Shown here one piece after another: positions 22,941 to 34,972 of a stretch of 64,000 nt of DNA. The DNA is taken from the NCBI GenBank assembly GCA_002812745.2, contig NCSJ02000080.1, positions 1 through 64,000 on the forward strand, written 5' to 3'. The notes under the pieces were generated by a model. That model did no database searches and was not told the DNA's origin. It saw nothing but the letters and a program-made list of their open reading frames with translations. Made by a program: the position numbers and the translations under genes. The stretch comes from Scytalidium lignicola (taxonomy: Eukaryota; Ascomycota; Leotiomycetes). The number at the start of each line of letters is the position of its first letter. Positions within the stretch are counted from its first letter, which is position 1.

Positions 22941-23060
22941 GCTCCTTTAGCTCAGTGGTAGAGTATGTTACCCTAAGCGATTTACTCTTTCTCGTTTACT
23001 AAGTGAAATAGGCGTGGGATTGCAGATCCTAAGGTCACTCGTTCGACCCGGGTAGGGAGC
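22941..23060 (+). tRNA. tRNA-Cys(GCA) interrupted in the D stem by a 49-nt intron-like insert
   Basis: Removing 22,963-23,011 leaves a complete 71-nt cloverleaf: acceptor GCTCCTT/AGGGAGC, D stem GCTC/GAGC with loop AGTGGTA, anticodon arm TGGGA-TTGCAGA-TCCTA with anticodon GCA and U33, variable AGGTC, T arm ACTCG-TTCGACC-CGGGT. The base after the acceptor stem is T, matching the U73 discriminator that identifies tRNA-Cys. Box A (TAGCTCAGTGG) and box B (GTTCGACCC) are both intact and lie on either side of the insert. An oligo-T stop follows at 23,094. The insert starts GTATGT, contains TTTACTAAG and ends ATAG, as a fungal spliceosomal intron would. The usual tRNA intron site (37/38) is empty. 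Identity is firm; how the insert is removed is unknown. Confidence 0.88.
22963..23011 (+). other. Spliceosomal-like intron inside the tRNA-Cys gene
   Basis: 49 nt with GTATGT donor, TACTAA branch site 12-17 nt from the end and an AG acceptor. The junction is ambiguous by one G, and the GT-AG reading is one of the two equal options. It separates D-stem base GA from GC, outside every canonical nuclear tRNA intron position. Confidence 0.7.
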
Positions 23061-23093
23061 TTCAATAAGTGGTTAATATTGAAGAACAGTATG

Positions 23094-23100
23094 TTTTTTT
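23094..23100 (+). terminator. RNA polymerase III oligo-T terminator
   Basis: Seven T residues about 34 nt after the tRNA-Cys 3' end, the first T run long enough to stop polymerase III. Confidence 0.6.
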
Positions 23101-23655
23101 ATTTTAATGTTCATTTATTTTTAGCAAGGCAGTGTACTAATTGAAACTTGAACCCATTTTTACATCTTTGACCTGATCTGAAAAGAGAACGATCTCCAAC
23201 TGTTCTAAACTAATATCTATTTAGACAACTGGAAACTACAAGATTCGCAGGGGGGCCAAAAGAGGATTGTTCTGAGCATCTAGCTGACTCATTAGTGTGC
23301 TTAGCAATGACGGGCCACTAAACGAGAGGAAGTATTTAGAATCGCTGTTGAAGGATCAAATCTGTTGCTGAAATAGCAGTGGATACGTATGTTTGCCGCT
23401 ACTGCCCCGGCATTGGTGGACCCCTAGCCCTAACTTTATCTCAACGAACTCAATCTCAAATATCAGGCTTGTCTTCTCCACTATTATCAAAAAGGTCTCA
23501 ATAATGAAGTATTTGTGGAAATAAACATCTAGTGACCTGACCTGACCTTACTTCTAATTTCTCTTTTTATTTTATCGGGCCCATTTGAGGCCTGCTAGAT
23601 TGTCGCGATATCTATCGCACTTATTCATAAGTTCCGTGAGCCTGAATTATTTAGT
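23101..23655. other. Intergenic, upstream of Nudix gene
   Basis: No gene seen. The last part contains pyrimidine-rich stretches expected of a fungal promoter. Confidence 0.4.
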
Positions 23656-24678
23656 ATGGCTGCAACCACATCTGGAAACCCTAAAGGGTATCTGGATCTA
23701 ATAAATGCGGTTGATAAGTAAGATCAGGCTACTGCTTTGTATTCAATCCAGTTGCACTTAACCTGTCTAGAAATCTTATTGACATCTCATATAGTATCCC
23801 ATACGATTTCGATTATACAACTCTCTTCAAGCTTCTCCTTCCAGATGATCTTCGACCGCACGGCTTCATGCTTCCTTCTACAGTTTCACAGATGCCATGG
23901 TCCTCTGACTTCGTCATCGACCATAAAGCTCGTACAGTGCAGCTTTTAGACTCATCAGACGGCAATAATACGGCTAAAGCATGCAACTCGGGTTTCCAGG
24001 ACACAATTAACGTAGCTATAAATACAGATGCTTTCCCTGTATTTCATGGCGAGCACAGTGAGATGTACAAAATTATGGGTGCAAATTACCCTGTCTGCTT
24101 AGAACGATTCGCGGCGCCCCTTTTTGGAATTGCTACCCGTGGAGCGCATATGACTGCATATGTACGAACATCGTCAGGGCTTAAGATCTGGGTTCCACGA
24201 AGAAGCGCACACCTGTTCACTTACCCCAACAAACTCGACACTACTGTAGCTGGTGGAATCAAGGCTAATTATTCACCGTTTGACTGCATCGTTGCTGAAG
24301 CTGATGAAGAGGCCTCCTTGGCAAAGGGTTTCGTCAAGCAGAATGCAAAGGCTACAGGGGTTATCACATATATGACGAAAAGTGTGAGAACTGGGTTGGT
24401 CCATCCTGATGTATTATACGTCTTTGATATCGAGTTGCCCGAGAATATGGTGCCAAAACCACAAGACGATGAGGTATCGGAATTTAATTTGATGAGCGTT
24501 GAAGAAGTGAAGAAAGCTATGTTTCAGCAGGAGTTCAAGCCTAACTGCACACTTGTTATGATCGACNTTTTTTATTAGGCATGGAATCATAACTCCGGAG
24601 AACGAACCGAATTATCTTGAGATTGCAACACGGCTGAGGAGGAGGTTACCTGTACCCGTCACCCCAGAATATAAGTAA
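23656..24678 (+). CDS. Nudix hydrolase, thiamine pyrophosphokinase-related (DUF4743 + Nudix)
   Basis: Exons 23656-23717 and 23795-24678 give 314 aa after dropping one N. The N-terminal half (IPYDFDYTTLFKLLLPDDLR, then PWSSDFVIDHKARTVQLLD) is the DUF4743 type that precedes a Nudix domain in fungal TPK-related proteins. The Nudix box region is GGIKANYSPFDCIVAEADEE; the usual arginine of the REUxEE core is alanine here, so activity may differ. KIWVPRRS before it is also family-typical. At 24,567 an N between GAC and a T run creates a stop: without it the frame continues MIDFFIRHGIITPENEPNYL to a natural end. This is the clearest proof that the Ns are extra bases. Likely acts on a thiamine-phosphate-like compound, by family resemblance only. 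Confidence 0.87.
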
Positions 24679-25603
24679 CTATAATTCTGACCAAGTAGAG
24701 AAGCTGTTACTATTTTCTGGGTTCCTATTCCCAGTGTTGAAGAAGTGTAGAATTGTTTTAAGCAAGAGCGAGCTAATTAAAGAGTGAGGCTAGGATAATG
24801 GCTTTCTGGATGGATTAGTTAATTTTGGATAGACAGATATTAGGTAATCAGCTCTGATAGTTGTCAGCTAGGAGCCAAAATGTTTGTAAGGCGGAGTTAT
24901 ATGCTGCTAAAAGTCTCTCATATAGTCTTCTTCTTGGCAGCTTTTGTTGAGGATTAGAGATGAGGGACTCGTTGGCCCAGTTGATTTAGAAATCTAAGGC
25001 AAGATATTTTAGGACTATATATCTCCGCCCTAGCATTGGCTGTGCGTATACGGGGTATAGTGTGTGTGTAGATGAAAACGAATATAGACCCTTGATATAG
25101 TATCGTCGTAGTCATGAGAAGTCACCAAGCTGGACTGATAGCAGGGGAGCTGGGGAGTTGCAGGGAACGTGATTTCGCTTATAGGCTTCGTAATCCCTAA
25201 TACCCTGCACTACAAACGCACGCATATCTGACATCACATCTGACCTGCGTTCACCTAGCTTGCTTAACCATAATTAAACCTCTAATTTTAAAGCGATATA
25301 ACGGAACCGCTAAACTTCGCAGAGAGCTCGTCATGGACATAACAAAAGATTATTCGGACTATGCTTTTTTGGAAGAGGGGTAACTCCTCATTTCAGCCGT
25401 CTGCAGGGTGCAGATCCTGCACGAAGTCGGATGGATCCAACAAAGGGGAAAGCCACATTTGGCAGGGGACTCCTGAACGAACCCCCTCTCTATTGGCTCT
25501 AAACCTCGTCTGAATCGCTTCCTTCTTGATGTGATTTTGTATTGAGCTTGTCCGTTCAACATCTGTGGCCATATTGGACAATTGATTGAGGCGCCACAGC
25601 AAT
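24679..25603. other. Intergenic, no gene seen
   Basis: 925 bp without a supportable gene, including the 3' region of the Nudix gene and the promoter of the monooxygenase. No copy of the TCGGCG(A/T)TT motif was seen here. Confidence 0.4.
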
Positions 25604-27493
25604 ATGGCAGAACCAGAGAAAATCGATTTGGTGGTGGTTGGAGCCGGTGAGCTATGCTAGGAAGCCGCTCCAGCCCAATATCAGTGGATCAGCTCTAACC
25701 TAAGATTTTACAGGTTTCAATGGCCTTGTTGCAGCGAAAACATATCTCGGGCTCAATCCCAGAGCCAAAGTCCTCATTCTGGATTCTGCATCCTCCGTTG
25801 GTGGTGTATGGGCAAAGCACAGGCTATATCCGGGATTGAAAACGAATAATATGTTGGGGACGTATGAATATAGCGATTTCCCGATGTCGACTGAGGTATA
25901 CGGTGTCAGGCCTGGAGAATTCATACCTGGCTCAGTGGTACATCAGTATTTGGAGGATTATACAGGCAGGTTTATCGGGAAGGAGAGACTGCGGTTGGAG
26001 ACGAGAGTTGAAAGCGCAGAACATATTGAAGGAGGGGGGTGGATTCTCACTTTGTTGAGTGGATTTAACGACAAGGACGCCCTAAAAGAAGCGAAAATAT
26101 ACACCAAAAAACTCATTGTTGCAGCGGGTATGAATTCAGAGGCATATCTACCGAAGTTCGTTGGAAGTGAATCTTTTGGAGCTCCATTGTTTCATCCAAA
26201 AGACTTCTTAAAACACGCCGATACCCTCAAAACGGCTACGAATGTGTGTGTGTTTGGTGGTGGTAAGTCTGCTTGGGATGCAGTGTATGAATATGCTTCT
26301 AAATGTATTCAAGTTGATTGGGTCATTCGAAGTAAGCACCGATTTTGTGTAGTGCATTAGAGATTTGGATATCTAACTCCACCGGCCTAGAATCCGGCCA
26401 TGGTCCAACATGGATGTCACCGCCATATGTCACACCACTCAAGAAATGGCTGGAAAAACTGGCCCACACTCGCTTTCTAACATGGTTCAGTCCCTGTGTC
26501 TTCGGACAAGCGGACGGCTACCCCAGAATACGGTCTTTTTTCCACGGCACCAGAATTGGACGCTTCATTGTTGACACGTTCTGGGGAATCTTGGGGAATG
26601 ATGTTAATACCCTCAATAAATACGATGCACACCCAGAAACGAAAAAACTCAACCCATGGACCAATCCTTTCTTCATTGCAGCAGGTTTCTCAATCTTGAA
26701 TTACCCTACCGACTTCTTTGATCTTGTTCGCAATGGCATCGTACGCGTTCATATAGATGAGATTGTTTCCCTCAGTCCCAATGCAGTCCACCTTGCAAGT
26801 GGTACAAGACTTCCTGCAGAAGCTCTCGTCTCGGGTACAGGCTGGAAGCACTCACCTGTTCTCCGATTCCTCCCTTCCACACTCGACCTTGGCCTGCCAC
26901 GCAAGGCAACCTCGGAACAGACGTCTATGATATCTACCGCAGATAAGGAAATTTTGTCTCGCTTCCCTCGATTGAGAAAGCAGCCGGAGCAAGGACCAGA
27001 TTATAAGCTTCTCTCAGAAACACAAGGAATCTCAGATGCCGACGAGGAAGCTGAAGATACCTTTGAACCATACCATCTCTACCGTTTCATGATTCCACCA
27101 TCTCTTGTATGTGACAGAGATATCGCCTTTGCAGGTTCTATGATGACCTTTACAACTACAATCATAGCTCAAACTCAAGCGCTCTGGATAGCCGCCTACT
27201 TTTCTCCTGAATCATCCTCACCACTTCCCAAGGAAACAAAACCCGAAGACATCGAATATTCTGCTACACTACATAATCGTTTTGGCAAATGGCGATACCC
27301 GCAAGGATACGGAGCCAAGTTCCCAGATATGATATTTGATGCTTTACCTTATGTTGATTTGTTGTTAGAGGATTTGGGATTGCAGAGGTGGAGAAAGGGA
27401 GGTGTACTTGCTGAAATTTTCCAGCCGTATGGTCCAGAAGATTATAGAGGCCTTATCATGGAATGGGTCGAAAGTAAAAAGGGGAAGGTATAG
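25604..27493 (+). CDS. Flavin-dependent monooxygenase (FMO-like)
   Basis: Exons 25604-25646, 25714-26331 and 26391-27493 give 587 aa. FAD-binding DLVVVGAGFNGLVAAKTY is at the N-terminus; IVAAGMNSEAYLPKFVG follows; FGAPLFHPKDF is near the FMO/Baeyer-Villiger fingerprint position but does not fit FxGxxxHxxxW exactly; VCVFGGGKSAWDAVYEYA is the NADPH-binding site. Such enzymes insert one oxygen atom into N, S or ketone substrates; fungal relatives are usually annotated as dimethylaniline monooxygenase-like. It has a hydrophobic central part (RFLTWFSPCVFG) but no clear membrane anchor. It sits at the edge of the oxidative set, separated from it by the tRNA and Nudix genes, so membership is uncertain. 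Confidence 0.85.
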
Positions 27494-30117
27494 GACCTAT
27501 GCTATATTTATGGAGAAGGTCGAATATAAAACTTTTTGGATATATGCTTAAAACTCCTTCATCGGATTTTCAAGGATATAACTTTATATATTTGGGTAAA
27601 ATTGGATTACGGGTACGCATGAACATTATTTATATTGCACGTAAAAGAGCTACTATATACCAATATATATGGTACTCATGGTTACCATTCTTCGCAACAG
27701 TGATTGCTGGTGCACCATTATGATTAAGGTGCTGCTGATGACTAATCTAACACCAGCCACAGAATCGTGGTTGGTAGTTTCATGCCTCAGACATTAACTT
27801 GTCTATGTTTCTTCGCTTTTATCAAGTGGTTGGATTTTCTACAAAAATGCTTAATACAAATTAAAATCAGTATTTTGGGTTTTTACTTTTAGGATTTTTC
27901 AATTAGGTGAAGTCAGTTAGGAACTGTATCACCTACAGGATCGGCTACGGCACAGGAGCTGCACTGCAATCGACAACATCAAGGAGGATGGTGGAGGACG
28001 ATTATCCGGGTCTCATGAATGTTCATCTGTTGATTTTTGCATTGACAAATAGGTGAGTAAGTAGATTTTAATGTTCTCATCAACTCAACATCAAATTCAA
28101 CATTTGCATGTATTCTCTCCCTTTTTAGTCTTGCAAACGGGTAATACTGCCGTGTTCAAGTGCTTTCTGGCCGCAAGGCATCAACTTCCAACAAAGTATA
28201 TGCTGAGGTTCGGTGAATGTGAAAGTTCCCAAAACAGAGATCCAGAATACAGTCTCTTCCACTCTATCTTCCAAATCTTCAGCTTCATGCTAAATATTCT
28301 TGGGTAAGTAATTTTTTCGTGATTATTTTCCTTGCTAACTATTCTATAGCTGTAATATCATCCGCCCTGATCCATAATGATCGGCGTTCCCAATGTGGCA
28401 GATGTCTGTCCTCTAGAAAAAGGGAAGTCAATATGCGGATATTCTACCAAGGATTATTCGAAAGCAACACCCTTGTTATATCTAATCTATCTTGAGAGGG
28501 CTGGTTATTTTACGAAGTAGATGCCAATTTGACGATGAAGCGTGCTTAGAAGATTCAATGGGGGATAGAAAGCATAAACCTGAAGGAGATATAGTTAGCA
28601 AGCTCGTAAAGAGATATTAGAGACAGGTAATATGTCCAAAAACTGATGGAAGAAGTGGTGCTATTTCTCTGTCTTCAAGAGCGATAGACTGAAGTTAAGA
28701 CCTAACAAAGGTGATTTACAATGATAGGATTGGTGAGCATTTCCTACAAACCGGAAAATTCTGCGAGAGGAGACGGAGGCAAGCAATATACTAGCATCCG
28801 AGTTTGTTTCCTAATGTTTTGTCCCCAAGTTCAATTCTTAGGAACCTGAATTTCATGTTCACATTATCTTGTGATCTCCTAGTTTTAGTCGCTCTTTTTC
28901 TTCTTTCATTGCATTACTAATCCGCTGACTATTTGACCTCAGGAAACAACTGCCCGGTGGAACAGCTGCCGGAGAACTGTAGTAGGACTCCCAGACACGC
29001 TAAACCCGATTCTCTCGCATAGAAATCAATTGATCTCTACGGTGCTGAAACAGGAAAAGTGTCGTTAAGTGATGGCCACTGATTATAAATAGAACTAGGG
29101 ATGCACCAGGGACTCGACACAGTTTTGAGAGTCAGTGGAGGAGAAGAGGTTGCCATTGGCTTTTGCGATCGGCCTTGTCGAATACCAATCACCTGTTGAT
29201 TCGGCTTTGGATGGGCCTCTCGTATTCACAAGAACATAAACGAGACATTGTCACTATACGATTCATGCTGATTGGAACGTGTTATCGAAGTCCAAAAGAT
29301 GCTGTATATTGCAATTTCGAGACCGGAAATTTGCTCCTGGATGCTTGACAGTCTCAAAAATATCAGCTAGAGGGAAAGGATACATGTTACGAAGAGAATG
29401 AGATATAGGACTTGTGCCGCTCGGTTCTTTTCTCTGCACTACCTAGTTCTTTATCGTTCAGTATTTTGGCAATGTGGCCAAGCGACATATTCCATGCATC
29501 TGTTCGTTGGCCTCTGTTGTTACCCAGCGCCATCTTAGGAGTAAAACACCCGTCGTTATTGCTCTGTTTACCAGATAGCTCCATAATTGGCAACTGCTTT
29601 TCGAGCAGCAAAAAATTGATCTTCAGGGTCGGTCCATAGCGGATCGTGTCCGACTAAACGCAGAATTTGACTTCAGAAGTCCAGCTTATTGATAGTTTGA
29701 TTTTGTATCTAGTACGACAACTTGTTATATCTAGCAAAATTGTAGGTGGTTATGTTAGTTTCCTTCTTCAGGAGCTTTTGTGGTACGTGAGCGGTTGCCA
29801 TTCCACGTTGAGCTAGGTAAGTGAGGTTCCAATTTTGGTGAAGAAAGGGGCAACCTCCTTCAATGTCGTTTTTCACCTTAACCATTGTAATGGCAAGAGC
29901 ATCCCGTCGTAGTCGCTGGAAAGTATTTACTTCGATTTCACTGTTACAATGTTGTTCTTCTTTCTCCAAACAACTTGAAGATAACTATCACCATGGGAAG
30001 TACATTTTCTGATTACATTAACCCCTGGCTGACCGTCCTTGGCCCCCCCTTCTTTATTTTTTCTTCTGGGCCTGGATCCAGCGGCTTCTCCCAAAGTCTG
30101 AATAGGCAACTAAATAG
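27494..30117. other. Long intergenic stretch, no gene supported
   Basis: 2.6 kb of moderately AT-rich DNA. Short open frames on both strands (for example about 28,071-28,307 and 29,709-29,969 minus) have no recognisable domain, splice support or composition bias. An ATG at about 29,992 could be the first exon of the gene that follows, but I could not join it in frame with a good donor. Confidence 0.4.
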
Positions 30118-31072
30118 CTTACCATTGACTCGCCCATAGAAGACCTAGGGGATATCCTGGTAGAGGCCCAGAGGAAACAATTCCAAAATGTCACTGGTAA
30201 ACAGGACTCGCAGACTGGGGAACTCGCTCGCATTGTTACCCGCTTGGGTAGCAATGTCAGTGGTGATTCCATGCTATCTGCCCTTACGGGATTGACGACC
30301 GAGCTTCGCGTTCTAGTTGGGGAGCAGCGGTTGGCGAATGCCACCGCCAACCTGCAACTAGAGGAGACTCGGAGACTCAACGCCCATCTCAGTGGCATTA
30401 GACAAGATGAAGCGGTGGAGCATCGACGGGCACGCCAACATCGCCGTCGTCTCGAACGACTTGCTAGAAGAAGCCTTGGCTAACTTTTTATAGGCTCCGG
30501 GTTTGGGGGGCAGAGGGAGGAAAGGTGGGAGCCTCTCAAACCCGGCCACCCACCCTCACTTTTCGACAGTGAGGGACCGGGTGGTCCCCCTTCTAAGAGC
30601 TCGTGCGTCTACGTCGCGAAGGGGATCAACTCTACACTTATGTGGGAGGCTAAAGCGAGCTCAAAAAGGCTGAAAGTAAGACAGAACCCTGGTAAGTTTT
30701 TAACTCAAATGTGTCATATGCCTCATTTTTAACATTGAATTAGAGGGCAGATGGCGAGAGATATGCATATTCATATGGAGCAAGAGCTCATGACTCTTCG
30801 GATGCGCCAGGTGGAGGGTAAGAATGTATCAATCAAGTATAGTATCATTCCTTCCTGGTATCTCTATTTCAATCCAGTTCACTGATACTTTTTGCATAGG
30901 TGTAGATAGTTCATTTTTGGATATTTGGCAAAATGACCTGCGGAAACGTAAGATTGTGCTATATCTTTGTATACGAGATCCGATCTTGTGATTAGTGGAC
31001 AACAGAAGGGAAGTTGGCTACATCAGATGCTTCTATTTACTCATCCAACGTTTTATGTCTCCACTATTATAG
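30118..31072 (+). CDS. Unrecognised multi-exon gene, helical and basic protein
   Basis: I do not recognise this family. An open stretch 30,118-30,483 reads as a helical, Q/E/R-rich segment (for example LTGLTTELRVLVGEQRLANA and HRRARQHRRRLERLARRSLG). A stop follows, but GGCTAACTTTTTATAG at 30,478-30,493 is a textbook branch point and acceptor, after which the same protein can continue: 30,494-30,691 (EERWEPLKPGHPPSLFDSEG), 30,746-30,817 (QMARDMHIHMEQELMTLRMR), 30,900-30,947 (VDSSFLDIWQNDLRK) and 30,996-31,072 (ending QRFMSPLL). The last three introns are all phase 1 with GTAAG donors. The donor of the first intron and the true start are not resolved. The consistent splicing argues for a real gene; base composition is richer in GC than its flanks. 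Confidence 0.45.
30497..30575. repeat. Two GC-rich perfect inverted repeats
   Basis: CCGGGTTTG (30,497-30,505) pairs with CAAACCCGG (30,537-30,545), and CCCTCAC (30,553-30,559) pairs with GTGAGGG (30,569-30,575). Both lie inside the second exon of the unrecognised gene, right after its acceptor, and would fold in the transcript. Confidence 0.6.
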
Positions 31073-32471
31073 TGGTGATTGCATAGAGCGAAGATGCCGG
31101 ACAGACAGTAACAATGAGTTTAGAACTAAGGAGCAAGTATAAATTGCTCTCTTGTTTGGGAATAACAGCGCTTCTATCATAGTAATATCCCTTTACCTTA
31201 GCTTTAGAGTAGAAGTAACATAATTCAATCCTTGCTCATGTTCAACCATCCCCAGCTTCCTCTTCCACGTGCTTCCCTCCTTGCCACTTTGGTATCTTGA
31301 GAGTCTCCGCTTTTGACTGACTAGGGAATGGATGCCTTTTTGACCTTCTCAACCTCCTATGAGAAACCCCTGGCTTCTTCCCCAAGAAAGGATTCCATTT
31401 ATGTGACCAAACCTGGGCTTCCTTTTCTGGCACCTAGGTAAACTCTTCTCTACCACTTTCGAATCCCTCTTCTTGTTTCTTCTGCCCGTTTCTCCCTAGC
31501 CCTATATGCTCTCCTCACTCGCTCTAGCTCCAGCACCTTCTAATGTAGGATAGAAGAGAGCAGTTATATTAGTTGAACCCTTGCCGACAAACATCTTTTC
31601 GTTGTGATGATGCTTGATGCTTCTTGGTAGTTCCGCACCGGTTCCTATCGTGGTTGGTAGTCGATGTGGTTATCGTTGTCATCTTAATTCGTATGGTCGC
31701 CATCACTCTGACGTGCAAAGAGAAAGAATGAGTTTGAGGGATCCCGTCGACGCGTGGTCGCACGAATCTGATCTAAATTTCGACCTTCGAGCAACTAGTT
31801 TCGAGAAATCTAACGTGGATTTTTATAGCTTAAATTCAATTATTAGAATGATATCGGTACGGTAAACCTTGAATGTGTGATTCTCCCGAGAAGTTGTTTT
31901 GGGTGTTTCTTCACCACTCTATCTATCTACTCTTCACTTTCAGATTTGGACCAACGTAACACTTAGTCCGTTAATATCCCTAGAGCAGCATGAATAGGGC
32001 GGCGTATTGAAATCGTTTACTTAGATTATCGTACTCATTGAATAGTACTTTGGAACTGAATCATCAACTTAGCAGATCTTGCTGCTTCAAGTGCTAGAGG
32101 ACATAGAATTGTATACTTCTCTACAATTTTCTGTGCCTAGCTTGCAATGCTACGTCATTGATTCAATAGCGTACTCTTATTTATGGTATTCTAACTCATG
32201 ATTTCTTAATTACTATTTCACGGTAAAGGACTCTACTAGGAAGAAGGGTACTATTTTTTGAGGTTTCTGATCATTGGCTGGATTTACTACGTAAAGCTAC
32301 CGCCACGTCACTGCACTGATACAATCATACTCAAACGCGATTTTTTGGAGTTATTACTTTATTCAAATCAGAGAGCGTTTTTGAACCTACTACTTACACA
32401 ATATTTGGTAGAGTAGAGTCATTTAATATGATGTCCGAGAGTTTATCATAGAAGTTTTAGAATTCCCGTTC
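31073..32471. other. Intergenic, no gene seen
   Basis: 1.4 kb with only short unsupported frames on both strands; includes a pyrimidine-rich part near 31,430-31,540. Confidence 0.4.
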
Positions 32472-33653
32472 TCAAGAACATGTAGTTCTATAATTCCCAT
32501 ACCAAGATGACAGATAAAGCTTTTTATTACGTTTTGGATTTAGATCAGGGAATTTGTTAGAGCAGGGCCTCTCAAACTGTTTCTTAATGCTACCTCCCGA
32601 GAAATCCGGCGGACTTTGTGACGACTGTGGAAAGATGTATGGTTTGGCATGATTCTCCCATTTTGGACTGAATGGTGTCAACCCGTCACCAAAATCCTGC
32701 CATACTGAAACAACCAAGGCGAACCCGTCCTTTAATATCTCATGGTGTATCTGAAACTCGGTGGTACACTGTTTGCATCGGTGAATACCAGAGCAGACTC
32801 CACACTCCTTAAAGCTATCAGAATGCAATACATAACATTGGATCAGCTCTCGTAGTGGTGATATGTTATCCCAAAAGTCCCTCTTGTCTGAGGCATAGAG
32901 ATGAGGGCAAATATGCAACACGCGCGAATTTGGAAAACCAGGAGCTAGGAAAACAGCACTAGATGGTACCAAAAGCCAATGATCTGATCGCATTAACAGA
33001 TTTCCTGAGATGATCTGAGCCCGGGTACTGAGCTGGTGTGTGTATTTAATAGCTTTAACGCGTCGCTTTATTTTCAAGATATCCTCGTTATACCAGTTAT
33101 CGTAGTATGTACAGGTTATTGATAGCTCCTCCAATTGAAGAGAACAATCTAACTGGAATCGTCGGTGTTGTTTCATAACGAACTGAACTTTAGAGAAGTA
33201 GAAATTGCGATGGAAGTAGTGGTAGTAACTATGCAGGCTTTCAGCATCAGTGCAAGCTCGGCAAGCTCGTCTCTCCGTCCAATAATCCGACGCTGTCTTC
33301 GCAAAGTGATGTAATCTCCTACAGTAGTAACAATAAATTATTTCGTGGAGATCTCGGTCTAGTAGGATAAGGAAATTTTCCTTTTCTTGTTGGTCCAGTG
33401 TAAGAGGATCGTACCGATGGAAGCTAGGGAGTTTCGGCTCACTGATACTTTGTAGATATCTTGTACCAATTTTCACAAGTATATATCGACTACTTAAAGT
33501 AAAAGCAGCCGCGGACGATAGTGGAAGCAAACTCGCGATTTCTAGTAAGAGTTCTGCTGGAAAAGCATTTAGTTTCTTCGGATCGCAGGGAATAGGTAGG
33601 GGTCGTGTAAGATGGAATACTCTTTGTATTACTTGCAGAGGTCTTCGAAACAT
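32472..33653 (-). CDS. F-box-like protein with CxxC pairs
   Basis: A single-exon 393-aa protein. The N-terminal part LNAFPAELLLEIASLLPLSS is an F-box (binding to Skp1 in SCF ubiquitin ligases). Later come cysteine pairs CYYC...CRAC (about residues 110-135) and CGVC...CKQC (about 290-305), a pattern common in the expanded F-box family of filamentous ascomycetes and perhaps binding zinc. No leucine-rich repeats or WD repeats are visible, so the target-binding part is unknown. No neighbour suggests a role. The single exon and the start MFRRPLQVIQRVFHL look natural. Confidence 0.75.
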   Translation of the reverse strand: MFRRPLQVIQRVFHLTRPLPIPCDPKKLNAFPAELLLEIASLLPLSSAAAFTLSSRYILVKIGTRYLQSISEPKLPSFHRYDPLTLDQQEKENFLILLDRDLHEIIYCYYCRRLHHFAKTASDYWTERRACRACTDAESLHSYYHYFHRNFYFSKVQFVMKQHRRFQLDCSLQLEELSITCTYYDNWYNEDILKIKRRVKAIKYTHQLSTRAQIISGNLLMRSDHWLLVPSSAVFLAPGFPNSRVLHICPHLYASDKRDFWDNISPLRELIQCYVLHSDSFKECGVCSGIHRCKQCTTEFQIHHEILKDGFALVVSVWQDFGDGLTPFSPKWENHAKPYIFPQSSQSPPDFSGGSIKKQFERPCSNKFPDLNPKRNKKLYLSSWYGNYRTTCS

Positions 33654-34972
33654 GGTGTCATGTTTTTATATTGATTCAAAACATATTCCGAATCACCTCT
33701 CGGTGCCAACTACGTGTGTAATTGTTAGATGTGTCAATAGACAAACCAAATTTATTCTTTTACAAATTTGCGTTTAGACTGATGTTGCGTTTAGACTGAT
33801 GACAACAGAAGCCTAACATAACCTTAATCCAGACGTTAGCTTTGTAGGTTTGAACTAGTTATGTTATTACCAAAAAGATCACACTACCATCCATTCTCCA
33901 TTACTCCTAGCTCCTGGGTCAAATGTCTGATTTGCGTGTTATCATTTGCTCAACTCCTTGCACAACCCTTGCCCTGTAGTGATTTTATTTTATAAATACA
34001 GTATCACCGAATGAGCTCCTCAATCCTTGTTCAAAATCTCAGGATCCTAATCATAATCCTAGTTTTGACCTTTGGAAGTGTATGCTGTTAATAATAATAG
34101 CGTCGTGTTAAAGTCAGTCCAAATCTAAAATACTATAGGCCACAACCTAACGAATGACTGCCATCAGCCAGTTCAACATTATCCACATTCAAGAGTAAAA
34201 AAAAAATTGTTTTATTCAAATGATTACTCGTCTTCACAAATCAGGTGTGGGCGAAAAAGCTTTTGTCTTGTATTCATACAATAAGGGAAAGCCTCTTCTC
34301 AAGTTCATTCTTTAATATCACAACTTACAAATACCTAATAACTAGAACATCTAATTACAATTTAAGTCTTACCTTATTAGCTATCTCAGAAGCCTTGAAT
34401 AGTGTTGGACAATACCAATTCGATTTCATCTCATAAAAAAAAGGATTACTATATTCTTAACTTTTTATCAAAGTAGTGGAGCCGTCACCGCTAAAAAATA
34501 TCCTTTTAAGGTTCTAAAAAGGCGTTTTTTAACTTGTACTTTTGCCTATAGTTTCTTAACAATAAGCTCCAATTTTGTCAAAAGTGGGATGAGGTGACAA
34601 CCAGTAACTTTTTAGGTTTTTTCTTAGACTGTAAACTTAGGGATATATATGCCTATTCTGTCTTACCGACGCTAACTTGCGGTCTGCGTCAGTTTACCGC
34701 GGGAAAGTGGTCTAGGTCCCGCACAATGACTCTTTTGACCTTTTTTTTTTCTTCGTGCAAATTTGATATTGGCCAATTGCCCATGCGGCCGGACGATCCG
34801 CTAGGACATATTGGCGGGAACATATTTATTGATAATTCCTCATCAACGTCTTAAAGGAACGAGGTTCTTTCCTTTGGTGTATAGATCCTCTTAGAAAGAC
34901 TTTGGAATAGTAGTATTTCTTTTTTCCTTTTCCCCAATTAATCTTTTTCGAGGAGGGCCCCAATCTTTTGTC
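33654..34972. other. Intergenic, includes transporter promoter
   Basis: 1.3 kb with no supportable gene. AT-rich up to about 34,600; the last 300 bp have CCGCGGGAAAG, a CCAAT and long T runs, as expected upstream of the MFS gene. Confidence 0.4.

Noticed and set aside
28071..28307. 78-codon plus-strand frame
   Set aside because: No domain, no splice context and no composition difference from the surrounding DNA.
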